This document shows positions 60,754-64,000 of a stretch of DNA of 64,000 bases, piece after piece (positions within the stretch are counted from its first letter, which is position 1; every line of letters begins with the position of its first letter). The notes under the pieces are model-generated. The model did not search any database and had not been told where the DNA came from. It saw only the letters and a program-made list of their open reading frames with translations. Location of the stretch: the NCBI RefSeq assembly GCF_000717655.1, contig NZ_JNZY01000007.1:1-64000 (forward strand). Direction: 5' to 3'. The position numbers and the translations under genes are program-made. Source of the stretch: Streptomyces katrae. Its GTDB lineage: Bacteria; Actinomycetota; Actinomycetes; Streptomycetales; Streptomycetaceae.

Positions 60754-61105
60754 GTGCCAAGGTCCCTACGGACCTGTCCCAGGGCCCGGAAACCTTCCCT
60801 TGTGTCCGGATTGATCAGCTCCTGACCGAATCTGCGGTGACTCCCACATAGACAGGCAGTCCGCACCCATCACCGTGCGATTACGCCCCAAGTCCTGCCA
60901 GTTCAAGCCATCCCGTCCCAGGCCACTAATGTCGACGCGGGCACTACGCCGCACCTCTGCTGACCCGGTCGCACACCCATGTGCCGGGACCGCGTGGACC
61001 GATCGTCACAACACCGGCCCGATCGTTCCGCCCTGAACGGGCGACCGCCGCGAAGTGCCCTTTACGCCGCTTTGAGCAAGTGCCGGTCAAGGGAGTACTT
61101 CCAGC

Positions 61106-62710
61106 ATGAACCGCAAGACCCTGGTGCTGACGGCTGCGGCCGGACTGCTCACCCCCGCGCTCGCCGCATGCGGCAGCACGAGCGGAGGCGGAGCAGGATC
61201 CGGAGCGATCGTCGTCGGCACCACCGACCGGTTCGAGGCAGCCGACTACGCTCCCGCACCGTTCGACCCGGCCTACGCCTACGACGCCGGCGCCTGGAAC
61301 GTCCTGCGGCAGACCGTCCAGACGCTGATGCACACCCCCCGCGGCGGCGGCCAGCCCGTCCCCGAAGCAGCCTCCGACTGCCGCTTCACCGACACCGGCA
61401 ACGAGAGCTACCGCTGCACCCTGCGGCCCGACCTCAAGTTCGCGAGCGGCGAGCCGCTCACCGCGAAGGACGTCAAGTTCTCCATCGAGCGCGTCCTCGC
61501 CATCAAGGACGAGAACGGCCCCTCCTCGCTGCTCTCCACCGTCGACACCGTCGAGGTGAAGGCCGCCGACACCGTCGTCTTCCACCTGAAGACCCCCGAC
61601 GCGACCTTCCCGCAAAAGCTCTCCACCCCCGCCGCCGGCATCGTGAGCGAGAAGAACTACGACGCCAAGAAGCTCCGCGAGGGCTTCTCCGTCGACGGCT
61701 CCGGCCCGTACACGATGAAGGCCGAGGTCAAGGACAACCACCTCGTCCGCGCCGTCTTCAGCAAGAACCCGCACTACAAGGGCGGCCTCAAGCTGCAGAA
61801 CGACAAGGTCGAACTGCGCACCTTCAGCGACTCCGCGGCCATGGGCAAGGCACTCACCGGCGGGTCCATCCACATGGTCTCCCGCACCCTGTCGCCCGCC
61901 CAGATCGCCGAGTTCGCCGCCAAGCCGCCCAAGGGCGTCAAGCTGGTCCCGATGCCCGGCCTGGAGATCCGCTACATCGGCTTCAACACCGAGGCCCCGG
62001 CCGTCAAGGACAAGGCCGTGCGTCAGGCCCTCGCCGCCGCCGTCGACCGCAACGCGATCATCGACAAGGTGTACGGCAAGTCGGCGCAGCCCCTGTACTC
62101 GCTGGTCCCCACCACCCTGACGGGCCACGTCAACTCCTTCTTCAACAAGTACGGCGAGGCCAACACCGCGAAGGCCGCCGACCTGCTGAAGAACGCCGGG
62201 ATCAAGACCCCGGTCAAGCTGACGCTGAACTACACCAAGGACCACTACGGCGACGGCACGGCCACCGAGTTCGAGACCCTCAAGAACCAGCTGAACTCCA
62301 CCCAGCTGTTCGACGTCACCGTCCAGGGCTCCGACTGGTCCGACTTCCGCCCCGCGCAGAAGAAGGGCGACTACGCCGCCTACGGGCTCGGCTGGTTCCC
62401 CGACTACCCCGACGCCGACAACTTCCTCGCTCCCTTCCTGGAGCAGGACAACTTCCTGGGCACGCCGTACGCCAACGCCGCGGTGCGCACCAAGCTCATC
62501 CCCGAATCCCGGCGCGCCGTCGACCGCGACGTCGCCGTCCCCGCGATCACGGAGATGCAGGACATCGTCGCCGAGGACGTGCCCGTCCTGCCGCTGTGGC
62601 AGGGCAAGCAGTACGTCGCCGCACGCGACGGGATCACCGGAGTGGAGTGGTCGGTCAACGCCATCTCCGACCTCCAGCTGTGGGAACTCGGCCGCGGTGT
62701 CAGCGGCTGA
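61106..62710 (+). CDS. Oligopeptide-type ABC transporter substrate-binding lipoprotein
   Basis: A 534-residue extracytoplasmic solute-binding protein, family 5 (OppA/DppA type). Lipoprotein signal with lipobox LAAC, Cys22 as lipid site, then a Gly/Ser linker. Landmarks of the fold: DLKFASGEPLTAKDVKFSIERVL (landmark LTAKDVKFSIERV), RYIGFNTEAPAVKDKAVRQALAAAVDR (landmark VRQALAAAVDR) and YGLGWFPDYPDADNFL. It captures a peptide, opine or similar compound and hands it to a permease not yet visible in the window. AAGGGAG before ATG. A paralogue follows 81 bases later. Confidence 0.93.
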   Translation: MNRKTLVLTAAAGLLTPALAACGSTSGGGAGSGAIVVGTTDRFEAADYAPAPFDPAYAYDAGAWNVLRQTVQTLMHTPRGGGQPVPEAASDCRFTDTGNESYRCTLRPDLKFASGEPLTAKDVKFSIERVLAIKDENGPSSLLSTVDTVEVKAADTVVFHLKTPDATFPQKLSTPAAGIVSEKNYDAKKLREGFSVDGSGPYTMKAEVKDNHLVRAVFSKNPHYKGGLKLQNDKVELRTFSDSAAMGKALTGGSIHMVSRTLSPAQIAEFAAKPPKGVKLVPMPGLEIRYIGFNTEAPAVKDKAVRQALAAAVDRNAIIDKVYGKSAQPLYSLVPTTLTGHVNSFFNKYGEANTAKAADLLKNAGIKTPVKLTLNYTKDHYGDGTATEFETLKNQLNSTQLFDVTVQGSDWSDFRPAQKKGDYAAYGLGWFPDYPDADNFLAPFLEQDNFLGTPYANAAVRTKLIPESRRAVDRDVAVPAITEMQDIVAEDVPVLPLWQGKQYVAARDGITGVEWSVNAISDLQLWELGRGVSG

Positions 62711-62791
62711 GACCGGCAGCAACCGGCAGCAACCGGCGGCGGGTGTCGCAGGCCGGCGCAACGAAACAGTGAGACTGTGAAGGACGTTCGC

Positions 62792-64000
62792 GTGAATCGA
62801 CGTAACCAGTGGTTGGCGGCCCCGCTCGGCGCAGCCACCGCCGCCGCGCTGCTCAGCGGTTGCGGCTCGACCGACAGCCCCACCGCCGGCGGCGGCAAGG
62901 GCGTGGTCATGGGGATATCCGACAAGGTGAAGTCCACCGACCCCGCATCCGGTTACGACCCGGGGTCCTGGCTGCTCTTCAACAACGTCTTCCAGTCCCT
63001 GCTGAGCTTCCCCAAGGGCGGCACCACTCCCGAACCCGACGCCGCCCAGGCCTGCAACTTCGAAGGCGGCGACAGCAAGCTCTACAAGTGCACCCTGCGC
63101 ACCGGCCTCAAGTTCAGCAACGGCCACGCCCTCACCTCGAAGGACGTCAAGTTCTCCTTCGAGCGCACGCTGAAGATCAACGACGCCAACGGCCCCTCCG
63201 TGATGCTGTCGTCGATCGCCGGCATCGACACCCCCGACGAGAAGACCGTCGTCTTCCGCCTCAAGACGTCCGACGCGACCTTCCCCAGCAAGATCGCATC
63301 GGGCGCGGGCTCCATCGTCGACCACAGCGAGTACCCGGCCGACAAGCTCCGCACTGACGGCAAGGCCATCGGCTCCGGCGTCTACAAGCTGGACTCGATG
63401 AACGAGAAGAGCGCCAGCTTCTCCGTCAACGACTCCTACAGCGGCAAGGCCAAGGCCAAGAACACCGGCGTCACCCTCAAGTTCTTCAACGAGGACCAGG
63501 CCGCCCTCAAGCGGGTCCTGGAAAGCGGCGAGGTCGACTTCGCCTTCCGCGGCCTCGCCGCCAAGGACATCGCCAGCCTCTCCTCCACCAAGACCGGGGA
63601 CCACAAGGTCGAGGTCGTCCAGGGCACCGGCGCCGAAGTCGAGCACCTCGTCTTCAACATGAACGACCCGGTCGCCGGAAAGCTCCCCATCCGCAAGGCC
63701 ATCGCCTACCTCGTCGACCGCGAAGCGCTCGTCAAGGACGTCTACGACGGCACCGCGACCTCGCTCTACTCGATCGTCCCGGCCGGCATCGGCTCTCACA
63801 ACACCGCCTTCTTCGACCGCTACGGCGGCAGCCCGCAGCCCAAGAAGGCCGAAGCCGTCCTGCGCGCCGCCGGCATCAAGGACAAGGTGAAGATCACCCT
63901 GTACTCGACGCCCACCCGCTACGGCCCGTCCACGGACCAGGAATTCCAGCTCATCGCCAAGCAGCTCAACGACAGCGGACTCTTCGAGGCCGACGTCAAG
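62792..64000 (+). CDS. Second oligopeptide-type substrate-binding lipoprotein (cut by window end)
   Basis: The first 403 codons of a family-5 solute-binding protein, open to the end of the window. Lipobox LSGC with Cys24, then CGSTDSPTAGGG. It has the same landmarks as its neighbour: GLKFSNGHALTSKDVKFSFER (landmark LTSKDVKFSFER), GPSVMLSSI, SDATFPSKI and PIRKAIAYLVDREALVKDVY. The GTG at 62792 is preferred, as GAAGGA lies seven bases before it; a GTG at 62777 is in frame as well. Clear tandem paralogue of the preceding gene. The permease and ATPase genes, if present, lie beyond the window. Confidence 0.9.
   Translation, partial: MNRRNQWLAAPLGAATAAALLSGCGSTDSPTAGGGKGVVMGISDKVKSTDPASGYDPGSWLLFNNVFQSLLSFPKGGTTPEPDAAQACNFEGGDSKLYKCTLRTGLKFSNGHALTSKDVKFSFERTLKINDANGPSVMLSSIAGIDTPDEKTVVFRLKTSDATFPSKIASGAGSIVDHSEYPADKLRTDGKAIGSGVYKLDSMNEKSASFSVNDSYSGKAKAKNTGVTLKFFNEDQAALKRVLESGEVDFAFRGLAAKDIASLSSTKTGDHKVEVVQGTGAEVEHLVFNMNDPVAGKLPIRKAIAYLVDREALVKDVYDGTATSLYSIVPAGIGSHNTAFFDRYGGSPQPKKAEAVLRAAGIKDKVKITLYSTPTRYGPSTDQEFQLIAKQLNDSGLFEADVK

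Overview
This window is a piece of a Streptomyces chromosome. The base composition is very GC-rich with third-position GC bias, genes start often with GTG, many neighbours overlap by four bases (GTGA/ATGA), and several genes are hallmarks of the group: two chaplins, mycothiol ligase mshC, an actinobacterial SoxR, and the gyl-type glycerol operon beside metH. I see no phage, insertion sequence, CRISPR array or antibiotic gene cluster. The left half (1-33 kb) is rich in regulators and fatty-acid or acyl-CoA enzymes; the right half (33-64 kb) is conserved core.

Left half. A membrane protein and a TetR regulator (0.1-2.1 kb) precede a molybdopterin oxidoreductase, a citrate-type transporter, and an aldehyde/alcohol dehydrogenase pair (2.3-8.8 kb). 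A decayed TPR regulator lies next to a TetR gene that is divergent from an acyl-CoA dehydrogenase (9-11.5 kb). Another TetR gene faces a MaoC hydratase, followed by soxR (12-13.7 kb). A block read leftward holds a BKACE-like protein, a zinc-ribbon protein, an esterase-like protein and a NamZ-type muramidase (13.6-18 kb). Then come an SDR, an acyl-CoA ligase and a TetR gene in one operon (18-21.5 kb), a subtilisin-like protease, and an acyl-CoA dehydrogenase + small-molecule kinase operon (22.9-25.2 kb). Metal-beta-lactamase fold, His-rich, DUF202, NUDIX, flavin-dehydrogenase and permease genes follow.

The most interesting pattern here is regulatory. Three different near-palindromes each occur at more than one promoter. 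CATACCGACCGGTCGGTATG (with few changes) sits at the molybdopterin oxidoreductase, the SDR-ligase-TetR operon and the kinase-dehydrogenase operon. AACTA-N7-TAGTT sits at the aldehyde dehydrogenase operon and between the second TetR gene and its divergent acyl-CoA dehydrogenase. TAAGCGCTTGCTCA sits in front of the third TetR gene and of maoC. Each set contains a TetR gene, so three small local regulons can be read from sequence. The first one joins a ligase, a reductase, an APH-fold kinase and an ACAD11-like dehydrogenase, the same enzyme set as the Pseudomonas levulinate (lva) route and the mammalian ACAD10/11 route for 4-hydroxyacyl-CoA.

Right half. Amino-acid permeases, a PhnA-like protein, tRNA-Leu(GAG), an M20 peptidase, a ChpH-like chaplin and an unusual chaplin with a collagen-like linker and a sortase signal (31.9-38.4 kb); a RecD2-like protein that appears to have lost its ATPase motifs, an aldo/keto reductase and an F420-type LLM oxidoreductase (39.4-44 kb); ferritin-like protein, CorA and a tight histidine-phosphatase/DUF3090/kinase-like/mshC run (44-49.8 kb); PAC2 protein; the glpF-glpK-glpD operon with its IclR regulator gylR (50.9-56 kb); metH with two terminators, a HAD phosphatase, and two tandem oligopeptide-type binding lipoproteins, the second cut by the window end.
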